Source: Ramlibacter sp.
Lineage (GTDB): Bacteria > Pseudomonadota > Gammaproteobacteria > Burkholderiales > Burkholderiaceae_C
NCBI GenBank assembly: GCA_019635415.1
Contig: JAHBZN010000002.1
Span: forward strand, 1,240,001-1,304,000
Direction of reading: 5' to 3'
Length of the DNA stretch: 64,000 nt
A program made the translations under genes and the position numbers. This document shows positions 29,758-38,859 of the stretch, in pieces (the stretch's first letter is position 1; each line of letters starts with the position of its first letter). The notes under the pieces are model-generated. The model was not told where the DNA came from. It saw only the letters and a program-made list of their open reading frames with translations, and searched no databases.

Positions 29758-31032
29758 TCAGCTTCCGCGTGTGATCGGCACGTCGGCGTCCTTGCCATAG
29801 CTGCCGTACTTGCCCAGCTCCCACTTGGCGATGGCGTTGCGGTGGACTTCGTCCGGGCCGTCGGCAAAGCGCAGCGTGCGGGCGTGGGCGTAGGCGTTGG
29901 CCAGCGGGAAGTCATCACACATGCCGCCGCCGCCGTGGACCTGCATGGCCCAGTCGATGACCTGGCAGGCCATGGTGGGGGCCACGACCTTGATCATCGC
30001 GATCTCGGTGCGGGCCACCTTGTTGCCGGCGACGTCCATCATCCAGGCGGCCTTGAGCGTGAGCAGGCGGGCCATGTCGATCTTGCAGCGGGCCTCGGCA
30101 ATGCGTTCCTGCGTCACGGTCTGCGACGCCACGCTCTTGCCGAAGGCAATGCGCGACGAGGCTCGCTTGCACATCAGCTCCAGGGCACGCTCGGCCTGGC
30201 CGATCAGTCGCATGCAGTGGTGGATCCGGCCGGGGCCCAGTCGGCCCTGGGCGATCTCGAAGCCGCGGCCTTCGCCCAGCAGGATGTTGGAGACGGGCAC
30301 GCGGACGTTCTCGAAGTACATCTCGACGTGGCCGTGCGGCGCGTCGTCATAGCCCATCACGTTGAGCGGCCGCACGATGCGGATGCCCTTGGCATCGGCG
30401 GGCACCAGCACCATGCTTTGCTGGGAATGCTTGGGCGCCTCGGGGTCGGTCTTGCCCATGGTGATGTAGACAGCGCATCGCGGATCGGCGGCGCCCGAGA
30501 TCCACCACTTGTGGCCGTTGATCACGTACTCGTCGCCCTGGCGTTCGATGCGCGTGCAGATGTTGGTGGCGTCGGATGAAGCCACCTCGGGCTCGGTCAT
30601 GGCAAAGGCGGAGCGGATCTTGCCCTCGAGCAGCGGCTTGAGCCAGCGAGCCTTGTTGGCTTCGTCGCCGTAGCGCGCGATGGTCTCCATGTTGCCGGTG
30701 TCAGGCGCCGAGCAGTTGAAGACTTCGGACGCCCAGACCACGCGGCCCATGATCTCGGCCAGCGGCGCGTATTCTTGGTTGGTGAGGCCGGCGCCGTCGT
30801 AGCCGGAGGCGGCGGCGCTGTCCACCGGCAGGAACAGGTTCCACAGGCCGGCGTCGCGCGCCTTGGGCTTGAGGTTCTCGATGGTCTGCAACGCGCTCCA
30901 GCGCCTGCCCGCCACGGTGTTGGCTTCCAGCTCTTCCTTGTAGGCTTTCTCGTTCGGGTAGATGTGCTCGTCCATGAACTTCAGGAGCTTGGCCTGGAGT
31001 GCCTGGGTCTTGGGGGAGTAGTCAAAGTCCAT
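29758..31032 (-). CDS. acyl-CoA dehydrogenase family protein
   Basis: A 424-residue flavoenzyme of the acyl-CoA dehydrogenase family. Landmarks are [15 protein letters not shown] (FAD/substrate loop), [13 protein letters not shown], the C-terminal [10 protein letters not shown], and [22 protein letters not shown]. The last stretch is the subgroup close to eukaryotic ACAD10/11, where the usual catalytic Glu region is changed. It lies 33 bases downstream of a kinase-like gene that corresponds to the N-terminal domain of ACAD10/11. The pair may act on 4-hydroxyacyl-CoA rather than in ordinary beta-oxidation; this is inference. Confidence 0.88.
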   Translation of the reverse strand: MDFDYSPKTQALQAKLLKFMDEHIYPNEKAYKEELEANTVAGRRWSALQTIENLKPKARDAGLWNLFLPVDSAAASGYDGAGLTNQEYAPLAEIMGRVVWASEVFNCSAPDTGNMETIARYGDEANKARWLKPLLEGKIRSAFAMTEPEVASSDATNICTRIERQGDEYVINGHKWWISGAADPRCAVYITMGKTDPEAPKHSQQSMVLVPADAKGIRIVRPLNVMGYDDAPHGHVEMYFENVRVPVSNILLGEGRGFEIAQGRLGPGRIHHCMRLIGQAERALELMCKRASSRIAFGKSVASQTVTQERIAEARCKIDMARLLTLKAAWMMDVAGNKVARTEIAMIKVVAPTMACQVIDWAMQVHGGGGMCDDFPLANAYAHARTLRFADGPDEVHRNAIAKWELGKYGSYGKDADVPITRGS

Positions 31033-31065
31033 CGTTTTCTTTCGCTGGTGAGATAAGGGGGGCGG

Positions 31066-32151
31066 TCAGGCCTGGCGGGCGAATTTCCAGGCCATCTCGG
31101 CCATGGGCCGCGCGCCGGCGCCCGAGGCCTTGGCCTGGGCGCTGGACGCCGTGCCGGCCTCCACGCGCTTGGCGATGCCTTGCAGGATGGCGGCGATGCG
31201 GAACATGTTGTAGGCCATGTAGAAGTTCCAGTCGGCCTTGAGCTGCTGCGGCGTGGCCAGGCCGGTGCGGTCGCAGTAGCGGCGGATGTATTCGTCCTCG
31301 GACGGAATGCCCAGCGCCGCCAGGTCGATGCCGCCGATGCCGCGCGACATCGCGTGCGGGATGTGCCAGGCCATGCAGTGGTAACTGAAGTCGGCCAGCG
31401 GGTGGCCCAGCGTGGACAGCTCCCAGTCGAGCACGGCGATCACGCGCGGCTCGGTGGGGTGGAACATGAGGTTGTCGAGGCGGTAGTCGCCATGCACGAT
31501 GGAAACCTTGCTGTCATCGCGCGCGCCGGCCGGGATGTGGGCGGGCAGCCATTCGATGAGCTGGTCCATCTCGGCGATGGGCTGCGTGACCGACGCCAGG
31601 TACTGCTTGCTCCAGCGACCGATCTGGCGGTCGAAGTAGTTGCCGGGCTTGCCGTAGCCCGCCAGCCCGCGGTCGGCGAAGTTCACCGTGTGCAGGGCCG
31701 CAATGACGCGGTTCATTTCGTCATAGATGGCATCGCGCTCGGTCGGGCCCATGCCGGGCAGGGCCTGGTCCCAGAGCACGCGGCCCTGCATGCACTCCAT
31801 GACATAGAACGCGCGGCCGATCACCGATTCGTCCTCGCACAGGCAGTGCATGCGCGGCACGGGCACATCGGTGCCGTGCAGGCCGTTCATGACCGCGAAC
31901 TCGCGCTCCACGGCATGGGCCGAGGGCAGCAGCTTGGCCACGGGGCCGGGCTTGGCGCGCATCACGTAGCTTTGCGACGGTGTGATCAGCTTGTAGGTGG
32001 GGTTGGACTGTCCGCCCTTGAACATCTCCACGCTGAGCGGGCCGGCATAGCCGGGCAGATGGCGCTCCAGCCATGCGGACAGGGCCCCGATGTCGAAGGC
32101 GTGGGTTTCGGAGACCGGCCGGGTGCCGACGAAATGGTCAAAGTTGCTCAT
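31066..32151 (-). CDS. APH-like phosphotransferase (ACAD10/11 kinase-domain type)
   Basis: A 361-residue kinase-fold protein of the aminoglycoside-phosphotransferase family. The nucleotide loop is FKGGQSNPTYKL, the Lys region VMRAKPGP, the catalytic loop VHGDYRLDNLMFHP and the metal Asp AVLDWELSTLGHPLADF. The same domain is fused to an acyl-CoA dehydrogenase in ACAD10/11 and stands alone in LvaA of levulinate catabolism, where it phosphorylates 4-hydroxyacyl-CoA. Here it is in an operon with such a dehydrogenase and a Crp-type regulator, 19 bases after the regulator's stop. Antibiotic resistance is unlikely. Confidence 0.87.
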   Translation of the reverse strand: MSNFDHFVGTRPVSETHAFDIGALSAWLERHLPGYAGPLSVEMFKGGQSNPTYKLITPSQSYVMRAKPGPVAKLLPSAHAVEREFAVMNGLHGTDVPVPRMHCLCEDESVIGRAFYVMECMQGRVLWDQALPGMGPTERDAIYDEMNRVIAALHTVNFADRGLAGYGKPGNYFDRQIGRWSKQYLASVTQPIAEMDQLIEWLPAHIPAGARDDSKVSIVHGDYRLDNLMFHPTEPRVIAVLDWELSTLGHPLADFSYHCMAWHIPHAMSRGIGGIDLAALGIPSEDEYIRRYCDRTGLATPQQLKADWNFYMAYNMFRIAAILQGIAKRVEAGTASSAQAKASGAGARPMAEMAWKFARQA

Positions 32152-32170
32152 GTCTCGGGGGATCCGTGTT

Positions 32171-32890
32171 CTAGTTGTCGGCTTCGATGATGCGCATCAG
32201 CGCCTCGCGGTTGCGCACCACCAGGCCGCCGGGCTCGATGCGGATCACATCCTCGCGCTCCATGGCCTTGAGTTCCTGGTTGACGCGCTGGCGCGAGGCC
32301 CCGAGCAGCTGCGCGAGCTCCTCCTGGGCCAGCTGCAGGCCGATGCGCACCTCGCGCCCGTCGGCCAGTGAGGGCACGCCGTAGCTGCGCACCAGGTGCA
32401 GCAGTTGCTTGGCCAGGCGTGCCCGCAAGGGCAGGGTGTTGAGGTCTTCCACCAGGCCGAAAAGCTGCCGGATGCGCCGGGCGTGCAGGCGCAGCATGGC
32501 CTCGTACAGCTCGGTGTGCTGCGACAGGATCTTGCGCAGGTCGCCGCGCGACACGCACAGGATGGTCGAGTCGCCATGCGCATAGGCATCGTGGGTCCGC
32601 CGCTCGCCGTCGAAGATGGCCACGTCGCCAAACCAGATGCCGGGTTCCACGTAGGTCAGCGTCACCTGCTTGCCCGAGATCGAGGTGGAACTCACGCGCA
32701 CCGCGCCCTGTGCGCACGCGATCCAGTCCTCCGGCGGGTCGCCGCGTGCGGCGATCAGCTCGCCGTCCTTGTAGCGTTTGACGTAGGCGCATCGGAGGAT
32801 GTCGTGACGCAATGAGGGAGAGAGTGAAGAAAACCAGCGGCCAGAGTTGATCGCTGCACGTTCTTCAATGGTAAGAATGGGGTCGTCCAT
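32171..32890 (-). CDS. Crp/Fnr-family transcriptional regulator
   Basis: A 239-residue regulator. The cyclic-nucleotide-binding-like beta roll (about residues 20-135) contains DGELIAARGDPPEDWIACAQG and VEPGIWFGDVAIFDGERRTH. The C-terminal winged helix has LQLAQEELAQLLGASRQRVN as the recognition region. There are no N-terminal cysteines of the Fnr type, so oxygen sensing through Fe-S is unlikely. It is the first gene of the operon with the phosphotransferase and acyl-CoA dehydrogenase. Ligand unknown. Confidence 0.88.
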   Translation of the reverse strand: MDDPILTIEERAAINSGRWFSSLSPSLRHDILRCAYVKRYKDGELIAARGDPPEDWIACAQGAVRVSSTSISGKQVTLTYVEPGIWFGDVAIFDGERRTHDAYAHGDSTILCVSRGDLRKILSQHTELYEAMLRLHARRIRQLFGLVEDLNTLPLRARLAKQLLHLVRSYGVPSLADGREVRIGLQLAQEELAQLLGASRQRVNQELKAMEREDVIRIEPGGLVVRNREALMRIIEADN

Positions 32891-33026
32891 GGGCTGTCTT
32901 TTGCGTGACTGATGACGCCCTCATTGTCGCGTGGGGGACGAGCGCCGCGCTACAGGGTTGTCACCTGAAGCACATGCCGCGGCGTCCGCCGCCCATTGGG
33001 TGGCCCGCCCGGTTGGGGCCTGCGTG

Positions 33027-33806
33027 CTACTCGTAGCGCGGGGTCTGCTTGTTGAGAAACGCCGCGATGCCGATGCCGCCGTTCACGTGATGCAGGTTGC
33101 GCACGAAGTGGTCGCGCTCGCTGCCAAGCTGCTGGTTCAGCGACGCCTGGCCCGCGTCGTTGAGCAGTTCCTTGATGCTGGCCAGCGCGTTGGGCGCGCG
33201 GTCATTCAGGCTGCCGGCCAGCGCCAGCGCATCGCTGAGCGCGCGTCCCGGCTCGCTCACACGGTTCACGATGCCCAGCGCCTGCAGGCGCTGGCTGCTG
33301 ATGCGCTCGCCGCACATCAGCAGCTCGGTGGCCAGCTGGCGCGGCAGTGACTGCGCCAGGCTCCAGCTGGCACCGCCGTCAGGCGACAGCGCGATGTTGC
33401 TGTACGCCATGACGAACACGGTATTGCCGGCCGCGACGATCAGGTCGCACGCCAGCGCCAGCGAAAAGCCCGCGCCCGCGGCCGCGCCTTCGACCGCCGC
33501 GATCACCGGCTTGGGAAAGGTCCGGATGGATTCGATCCAGCCGTGCAGGCCTTCGATGCTCTGCGCCTGCACTTGCGGCGGCTCCTGGCGCCGAGCCTGC
33601 AGGCCGTGCAGGTTGCCGCCGGCGCTGAAGAGGCTGCCTTCGCCGGTGATGATGACGCTTCGCACATCGTCGCTGTTCTCGGCCGCGTTGAGGGCTTCGA
33701 TGCCCGCGGCATAGATGTCCGGTCCGAGCGCGTTGCGGTGCTCGGGGTTGCTCAGCGTGAGCACCATGGTCTGGCCATGGCTGGTGCTTTTGAGGGAGGC
33801 AGGCAT
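33027..33806 (-). CDS. enoyl-CoA hydratase/isomerase family protein
   Basis: A 259-residue crotonase-fold protein. The oxyanion-hole segments are SLFSAGGNLHGLQ and AVEGAAAGAGFSLALACD, and ALSPDGGASWSLAQSLPRQL follows. The pattern NPEHRNALGPDIYAAGIEAL resembles a group often named alternative-type oxepin-CoA hydrolase, but I cannot confirm that activity. At the usual Glu positions of a hydratase, residues differ (SPDGG in place of the E-containing motif), which argues against plain hydration. It starts 6 bases after the 3-hydroxyacyl-CoA dehydrogenase stop, so the two form one operon. Confidence 0.85.
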   Translation of the reverse strand: MPASLKSTSHGQTMVLTLSNPEHRNALGPDIYAAGIEALNAAENSDDVRSVIITGEGSLFSAGGNLHGLQARRQEPPQVQAQSIEGLHGWIESIRTFPKPVIAAVEGAAAGAGFSLALACDLIVAAGNTVFVMAYSNIALSPDGGASWSLAQSLPRQLATELLMCGERISSQRLQALGIVNRVSEPGRALSDALALAGSLNDRAPNALASIKELLNDAGQASLNQQLGSERDHFVRNLHHVNGGIGIAAFLNKQTPRYE

Positions 33807-33812
33807 CGACGT

Positions 33813-35333
33813 TTACTCTTCTTCGTGCAACAGGCTCAATCCGATGGCGCCACGGCGGCGCAGCCAGGGGCTGGGGCGGTAACGCGGGTCGCCGTAGACC
33901 GTCTGCATGTTGAACAGCACCTCGAGCACATTGGTCGGCCCGTAGCGGTTGCCCATGGCCAGCGGGCCGAGCGGGTAGCCCAGGCCCAGGGTCACCGCGG
34001 TTTCGAGATCGGCGGGGCTGCAGATGCGCTGCTGGCAGATGTCGGACGCGATGTTGACGATGGTGGCCAGCACGCGCTGTGTCACAAAGCCGCCGCTGTC
34101 GCGGATCACGCTGACCGCCTTGCCATCGCGCGCGAACAGCGCATGGGCGGCATCGCGCATGTCAGCCCGGGTGGCCGGGTTGGTGGCCAGCACGCGGCGC
34201 CGGGTGGCCGTGTCTTCCACCAGCAGGTCGATGCCCACGGTGCGTGCCGGGTCCAGCCGCTCCACCACCGCGACCGTGGTCACGTCAAAGCCCAGCGGAG
34301 CCACGAGCGTCAGGGCCTGGGGGGAGGGGGACTGCCCGGTTTCGATCTTGGCGCCGAGGTCCTTGAGCAGCTGATAGAGCTCGGGGCGCCGTGTCGCGCG
34401 GCTCGAGACCCAGACCGGGGGCAGTTCCGCCACCTCGGGGACAGCCGCTTCGGCGGGCATCTGCGCCACGCCATCGGCATAGCGGTAGAAGCCTTCGCCC
34501 ACCTTCTTTCCCACGACACCGCCGGCCAGCCGCTGGGCGGTGATCACGCTGGGCCGGTAGCGTGGCTCGTCGTAGTACTGCTGGTAGATGGACTCCATCA
34601 CCGGGTGGGACACGTCCAGGGCCGTCAGGTCCATGAGTTCGAACGGACCGAGGCGGAACCCCGCCTGGTCCTTGAGGATGCGATCGATGGTGGCAAAGTC
34701 GGCGACGCCCTCGCTCACGATGCGCAGGGCCTCGGTGCCGTAGCCACGGCCCGCATGGTTGACGATGAATCCGGGTGTGTCCTGGGCCAGCACCGGGGTG
34801 TGACCCATCTGGCGCGCGCATGCCGACAGTGCTTCGCACACGGTGGGCAGCGTCTTGAGGCCTGCAATCACCTCGACCACCTTCATGAGCGGCACGGGAT
34901 TGAAGAAGTGGAAGCCGGCGAACTGCTGCGGGCGCTTCAGTCCGGCAGCGATGGCGGTCACCGAGAGCGACGAGGTGTTGGTGGCCAGGACCGCGGTCTC
35001 GCCGACGATGCCCTCCAGCTCGGCGAACACGGCTTTCTTGACGTCGAGCCGCTCGACAATGGCTTCGACCACGAGGTCGCAACCGGCCAGCGCGCCGAGA
35101 CTGCCGGCCGCCTGCAGCCGGGCCTTGGCCGCCTGCACATCGGCCGGCGCCATGCGGCCTTTCTCCTGGAGCTTGTCCCATTGCGAGCCCACAGCGGCTT
35201 GCGCCTTGCTGACGGCGTCAGGCTGGGTATCAAAGAGCAGCACGGCGCTGCCGGACTGGGCGGCGATCTGGGCAATGCCGCGCCCCATGGCGCCGGCCCC
35301 CACGATGCCGATGGTCTTGAAGACGATATTCAT
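33813..35333 (-). CDS. 3-hydroxyacyl-CoA dehydrogenase (PaaH-like)
   Basis: A 506-residue NAD-dependent 3-hydroxyacyl-CoA dehydrogenase. The Rossmann motif is GAGAMGRGIAQIAAQSG (about residues 11-27), the catalytic-site segment GFHFFNPVPLMKVVEVI, and the first C-terminal domain DTPGFIVNHAGRGYGTEAL. A second C-terminal domain (DSGGFVTQRVLATIVN) makes it longer than the short form and like PaaH of phenylacetate degradation. ATG at 35333 is used; an upstream extension lacks support. It shares an operon with the crotonase-family gene downstream. Confidence 0.9.
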   Translation of the reverse strand: MNIVFKTIGIVGAGAMGRGIAQIAAQSGSAVLLFDTQPDAVSKAQAAVGSQWDKLQEKGRMAPADVQAAKARLQAAGSLGALAGCDLVVEAIVERLDVKKAVFAELEGIVGETAVLATNTSSLSVTAIAAGLKRPQQFAGFHFFNPVPLMKVVEVIAGLKTLPTVCEALSACARQMGHTPVLAQDTPGFIVNHAGRGYGTEALRIVSEGVADFATIDRILKDQAGFRLGPFELMDLTALDVSHPVMESIYQQYYDEPRYRPSVITAQRLAGGVVGKKVGEGFYRYADGVAQMPAEAAVPEVAELPPVWVSSRATRRPELYQLLKDLGAKIETGQSPSPQALTLVAPLGFDVTTVAVVERLDPARTVGIDLLVEDTATRRRVLATNPATRADMRDAAHALFARDGKAVSVIRDSGGFVTQRVLATIVNIASDICQQRICSPADLETAVTLGLGYPLGPLAMGNRYGPTNVLEVLFNMQTVYGDPRYRPSPWLRRRGAIGLSLLHEEE

Positions 35334-35398
35334 GCGTACGATTATCACGTAGGCCCGCGAGCGAGCCTGCTGTGCCAAAATCGAACACAGTCTGACTC

Positions 35399-37612
35399 AT
35401 GAAATCCGTCTTGAAGTTTCGCCACACCGTCGCCGGAGGAATTCTGCTGTTTGCGGCGGTGAATGCGCTTGCGCTGACCCTGGGCAGGTCGCGTGGCGCG
35501 GTGCTGATCGGGCAGCCCCTGAATCTGGCGGTGCAGGTGCGGCTCGACCCTTCGGAGGAAATTGCCGCTTCCTGCTTCGAGGCCGATGTTTTCCATGCCG
35601 ACAACCGCGTGGATGGCGGGCGCGTCAGCGTCGCTTTTGAACCCGGGTCCGACGGCCGGGACGGCCTGGTGCGTGTGCGTTCGTCGGCGCCCGTCGATGA
35701 ACCGGTGGTGACGGTCTACCTGCGGGCCGGCTGCAGCCAGAAAGTCACACGCCGCTACGTGCTGCTGGCCGATGTGCCGAGCGAGGTGCTGGCGCCGGCC
35801 CCCACCGTCCAGGCGCAGGCCGTGGCGCCTGTGTCGCCTCCAGTGGTCGTCACGCCCACGCCGCGGCCGCCGACCCCATCCCCTGCACCGGCACCGGCAC
35901 CGGCACCGGCGCGCGCGGCGGCGAAGCCTGAGGCCCCGGCGGCGGCGGATCAGCCCAAGGCAACGCCTGCGGCGCGACCGCGCAAGGAGCGGTCCGAGAA
36001 GACCGCCTCCCCATCTTCATCAACGGCGAAGCGCCGTAGCGCCGAGGCCCGGATCGCGCGCCGCGCACGGCTCAAACTGGAACCTTTGGACCTGACGGAG
36101 GAGCGCGACCCGACGCTCAAGGCCACCGCCGAGATGCAGAGCGTGCCCGTCGTCTCCGATGCCCAGCGTGCGCAGGCCGCGGCGCTGTGGCGCGCATTGA
36201 CGGCTCAGCCTCAGGACCTGCTGCGCGACGCGCAGCGGTTGCAGGCGCTGGAGGCTGACGTCAAGGGCCTGCGCGAGCAGACCACGAAGAACCAGGCCAG
36301 CCTGGGGGCCTTGCGGGCCCAGCTTCAACAAGCCGAGAGCGAACGCTATGCCAATGGCCTGGTCTACGCGCTGGTGGTGGCGCTGGGCCTCCTGCTCGCC
36401 CTCGCGGCCTATTTCTGGCAGCGCGGCCGGTCGGTCAGCCATCGGGGCCGGGACTGGTGGCGCCGCAGCGAGACCGCAGGCGGTGACCTCGACGAGATCG
36501 AGGAGGACTCCCTCGCGGCGCCCTTGTCCCGACCGGCCCCGTCGGCACAGCGGCCCGTGCCGGTCGATGTGGACCTGGATGTGGACGAGTCGATGTTCTC
36601 GTCGCTGAAAGCCGCGCGGCCCGTCATGCCGACGCCGGCCCCGGCGCCGGGGCCGACGCCCGTGCCGGCCAAACGGGCGGCCGACTCCGTCGGCCATTCC
36701 GACTTCGTAGCCAGCGTGCCGGGCAGCACCCGTGCGGTGAATGTCGAGGAGCTGTTCGACATCCAGCAGCAGGCGGATTTCTTCGTTTCCCTGGGCCAGC
36801 ATGCCCAGGCCATCGAGGTACTGAAGAACCACATTGGCGACAACGCTCAGACCAGTGCGCTGGCCTATCTGGACCTGTTGAAGATCTACCACTCGATCGG
36901 GCAGCGGGCCGAATACGATTTGCTGCGGGACGATTTCAACAAGGTGTTCAACGCCGAAGTGCCGGTGTTCGACGCGTTCAGCGACCAGAGCAGTGGACTT
37001 GAGGCGTATCACAATGCATTGGCGCGCATCGAGGCGCTGTGGCCGTCCTCCAAGGTGCTGGACATCATCGAGGAGTCGATTTTCCGCAAGCCTGGGCGGG
37101 GTAGCGGCGAGGCCTTTGACCTTGAGGCCTACCGCGAGCTGCTTCTGCTCTACGCCATGGCCAAGGATGTGGTGGAGCGTGGCGGCACGGCGGAGTTCGA
37201 GCTGTCCGGCCCCAACCAGGCCGAGCGGGACTCGCAGCCTCCATCAGGTTTCTCCCACACCAACATCCAGCCGCTGTCGGCGTCGCTGGACAGCCGCCTG
37301 CGTGATTCGGTCGGCGATTCGGTGTCGGGTGACGAAGAGGCCGGCGGCTCGTTGCCCGATATTTCAATGCCCCGGCCTTCGCCGCGCCTGGGGCTGGACA
37401 TCGACCTGTCGGAACCCGCGCCACTGTCCTCGGCGTTCATGGAGATCGGCCGTTACGAGACGCCCCCCGAGGAGCGGCCCGAGCACCCGTCGCGCATCAG
37501 TGATTCCGGTGTCCCCGACAGCGACAAGCCGGCTGACAGCCATCTGATCGACTTCGATCTGTTCGATGCGGCCACCGAGCGCGACATCGCCCCCCAGAAA
37601 CCGAAGCGCTGA
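35399..37612 (+). CDS. FimV-like cell-pole/pilus-related membrane protein
   Basis: A 737-residue protein. After an N-terminal signal segment (about residues 8-26) comes a FimV-type domain, LTLGRSRGAVLIGQPLNLAVQV to about residue 125 (DVPSEVLAPAP). A Pro/Ala-rich linker (130-190) follows, then a basic helical and coiled-coil region (200-312), one membrane helix (about 319-340, ANGLVYALVVALGLLLALAA), and an acidic cytoplasmic half. The C-terminal half includes VEELFDIQQQADFFVSLGQH and onward, a helical-repeat-like stretch. No LysM motif is visible, unlike classical FimV/HubP. A role in polar organisation or type IV pili is inferred. Confidence 0.75.
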   Translation: MKSVLKFRHTVAGGILLFAAVNALALTLGRSRGAVLIGQPLNLAVQVRLDPSEEIAASCFEADVFHADNRVDGGRVSVAFEPGSDGRDGLVRVRSSAPVDEPVVTVYLRAGCSQKVTRRYVLLADVPSEVLAPAPTVQAQAVAPVSPPVVVTPTPRPPTPSPAPAPAPAPARAAAKPEAPAAADQPKATPAARPRKERSEKTASPSSSTAKRRSAEARIARRARLKLEPLDLTEERDPTLKATAEMQSVPVVSDAQRAQAAALWRALTAQPQDLLRDAQRLQALEADVKGLREQTTKNQASLGALRAQLQQAESERYANGLVYALVVALGLLLALAAYFWQRGRSVSHRGRDWWRRSETAGGDLDEIEEDSLAAPLSRPAPSAQRPVPVDVDLDVDESMFSSLKAARPVMPTPAPAPGPTPVPAKRAADSVGHSDFVASVPGSTRAVNVEELFDIQQQADFFVSLGQHAQAIEVLKNHIGDNAQTSALAYLDLLKIYHSIGQRAEYDLLRDDFNKVFNAEVPVFDAFSDQSSGLEAYHNALARIEALWPSSKVLDIIEESIFRKPGRGSGEAFDLEAYRELLLLYAMAKDVVERGGTAEFELSGPNQAERDSQPPSGFSHTNIQPLSASLDSRLRDSVGDSVSGDEEAGGSLPDISMPRPSPRLGLDIDLSEPAPLSSAFMEIGRYETPPEERPEHPSRISDSGVPDSDKPADSHLIDFDLFDAATERDIAPQKPKR

Positions 37613-37637
37613 CGCACTGCGCCAGGCCTTCGGGCGT

Positions 37638-38822
37638 TTATTGTGCGTGCGTGCTGGTGTAGCGCGTCGCCCAGACGCTGGTGGCCATGGCCAGCAGCAG
37701 GCCGACAAAGCCGGCCCAATGGAGCATGTCCATCTGGCCCTGGGCAATCAGCCAGCCTCCGCTGGCGGCCCCCATCGCCTGCCCGGCGTACATGGCCGAC
37801 GTATTGAGCGCGATGGAGCCCGAAGCCAGGGCCGGGGCGATGCCCACCAGCCGGGCCTGCTGGGCCGAATTGGACGAAAAGCAGCCCAGGGCCCAGGGGA
37901 CCGAGACCAGCGCTGCCAGAACGAGGCTGGTGCCCAGCGGCCAGACCAGCAGGCTCAGCGCCATGCTGGCCACGCCGATCAGCACGGCGCGTGCGGCACC
38001 GATGCGGTCGATGTAGCGTGACATCAGGACATTGCCCAGAAATCCGAAGGCGCCGAACCACATGAACAACAGGCTGAGCTGCAGGGGAGTGATGCCGATG
38101 CGGGCCTTGTAGTAGGGGGCGAAATACGAGAACAGCACAAACTGGCCCGCAGAGTAGAGCGTGGTCACGGCAACGCAGAGCATCAAGGCGCGGGATTGCA
38201 GGGTCTCCTTCCACGCGGCTCTCGACAGGGCGGGCGGGCGCACACCGTCGGGCATGGCACGCCAGACCCAGGCCGCGCTGACCAGGCTCAGCAGGCCGAC
38301 CAGCGCGAAGGCGCTGCGCCACCCCCAGGTGCCCCCGACCAGGGCCCCCATCGGCATGCCAAGCACAGAGGCCACCGACCAGCCCAGAAACACGAAGGTG
38401 ATGGCTCGGCCGCGCTGTTCGGCCGGCACCAGCAGGCCGACGCAGGCTGCGGCCTGGGGCGTGAAGATGGCGGGCGATATGACGGCCAGCACGCGGACCG
38501 GCAGCAGGGCGCCAAAACTCGGCATGGCGACGCACGCCAGATGCAGTGCGCCGTACCAGAGCATGGACAGGGCCAGCAGGCGCCGCCGGTCCCATCCGGC
38601 GACCACGGCCGCGAACAGGGGCGCCCCCAGGCACATCAGGAGAGCCGCGGCCGAAATCAGCTGGCCTGCGGTGGCCACCGAAACCTGCAGGGAGGTGCTG
38701 ATTTCATTGAGCGTGCCAGGCACGATCATCACGCCGGTACCGATCACGAAATTGCCGAACAGCAGCGACCAGAGGACGCCGGGCATGGCGGGAGAAGCGG
38801 CGGAGGTGCCGTTGGTGCTCAT
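37638..38822 (-). CDS. MFS transporter
   Basis: A 394-residue major-facilitator protein with about 12 hydrophobic helices. Landmarks are LFGNFVIGTGVMIVPGTLNEI (helix 1), the loop WDRRRLLALSMLWYG between helices 2 and 3, and VLGMPMGALVGGTWGWRSAF (helix 5 motif C-like). It resembles the AraJ/YdhP-type drug and metabolite efflux group. It lies 37 bases downstream of the D-2-hydroxyacid dehydrogenase gene on the same strand. The substrate is unknown. Confidence 0.87.
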   Translation of the reverse strand: MSTNGTSAASPAMPGVLWSLLFGNFVIGTGVMIVPGTLNEISTSLQVSVATAGQLISAAALLMCLGAPLFAAVVAGWDRRRLLALSMLWYGALHLACVAMPSFGALLPVRVLAVISPAIFTPQAAACVGLLVPAEQRGRAITFVFLGWSVASVLGMPMGALVGGTWGWRSAFALVGLLSLVSAAWVWRAMPDGVRPPALSRAAWKETLQSRALMLCVAVTTLYSAGQFVLFSYFAPYYKARIGITPLQLSLLFMWFGAFGFLGNVLMSRYIDRIGAARAVLIGVASMALSLLVWPLGTSLVLAALVSVPWALGCFSSNSAQQARLVGIAPALASGSIALNTSAMYAGQAMGAASGGWLIAQGQMDMLHWAGFVGLLLAMATSVWATRYTSTHAQ

Positions 38823-38859
38823 CGGAAGAGGCCCCGGGGGGCTGGATAGGGAAGTGCGC

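Noticed and set aside
31655..31690. Another GTAGCCC stretch in the phosphotransferase gene
   Set aside because: Only the first block matches; the rest does not fit the repeat, and the sequence encodes a normal GYGKPGNYF segment.
31066..32151. Aminoglycoside resistance gene
   Set aside because: The kinase fold is shared, but sequence and operon partner match the acyl-CoA-linked ACAD10/11-type group.
33543..35399. A 619-codon plus-strand open frame opposite the enoyl-CoA hydratase and hydroxyacyl-CoA dehydrogenase genes
   Set aside because: Both minus-strand genes have complete family motifs; the plus frame has none.
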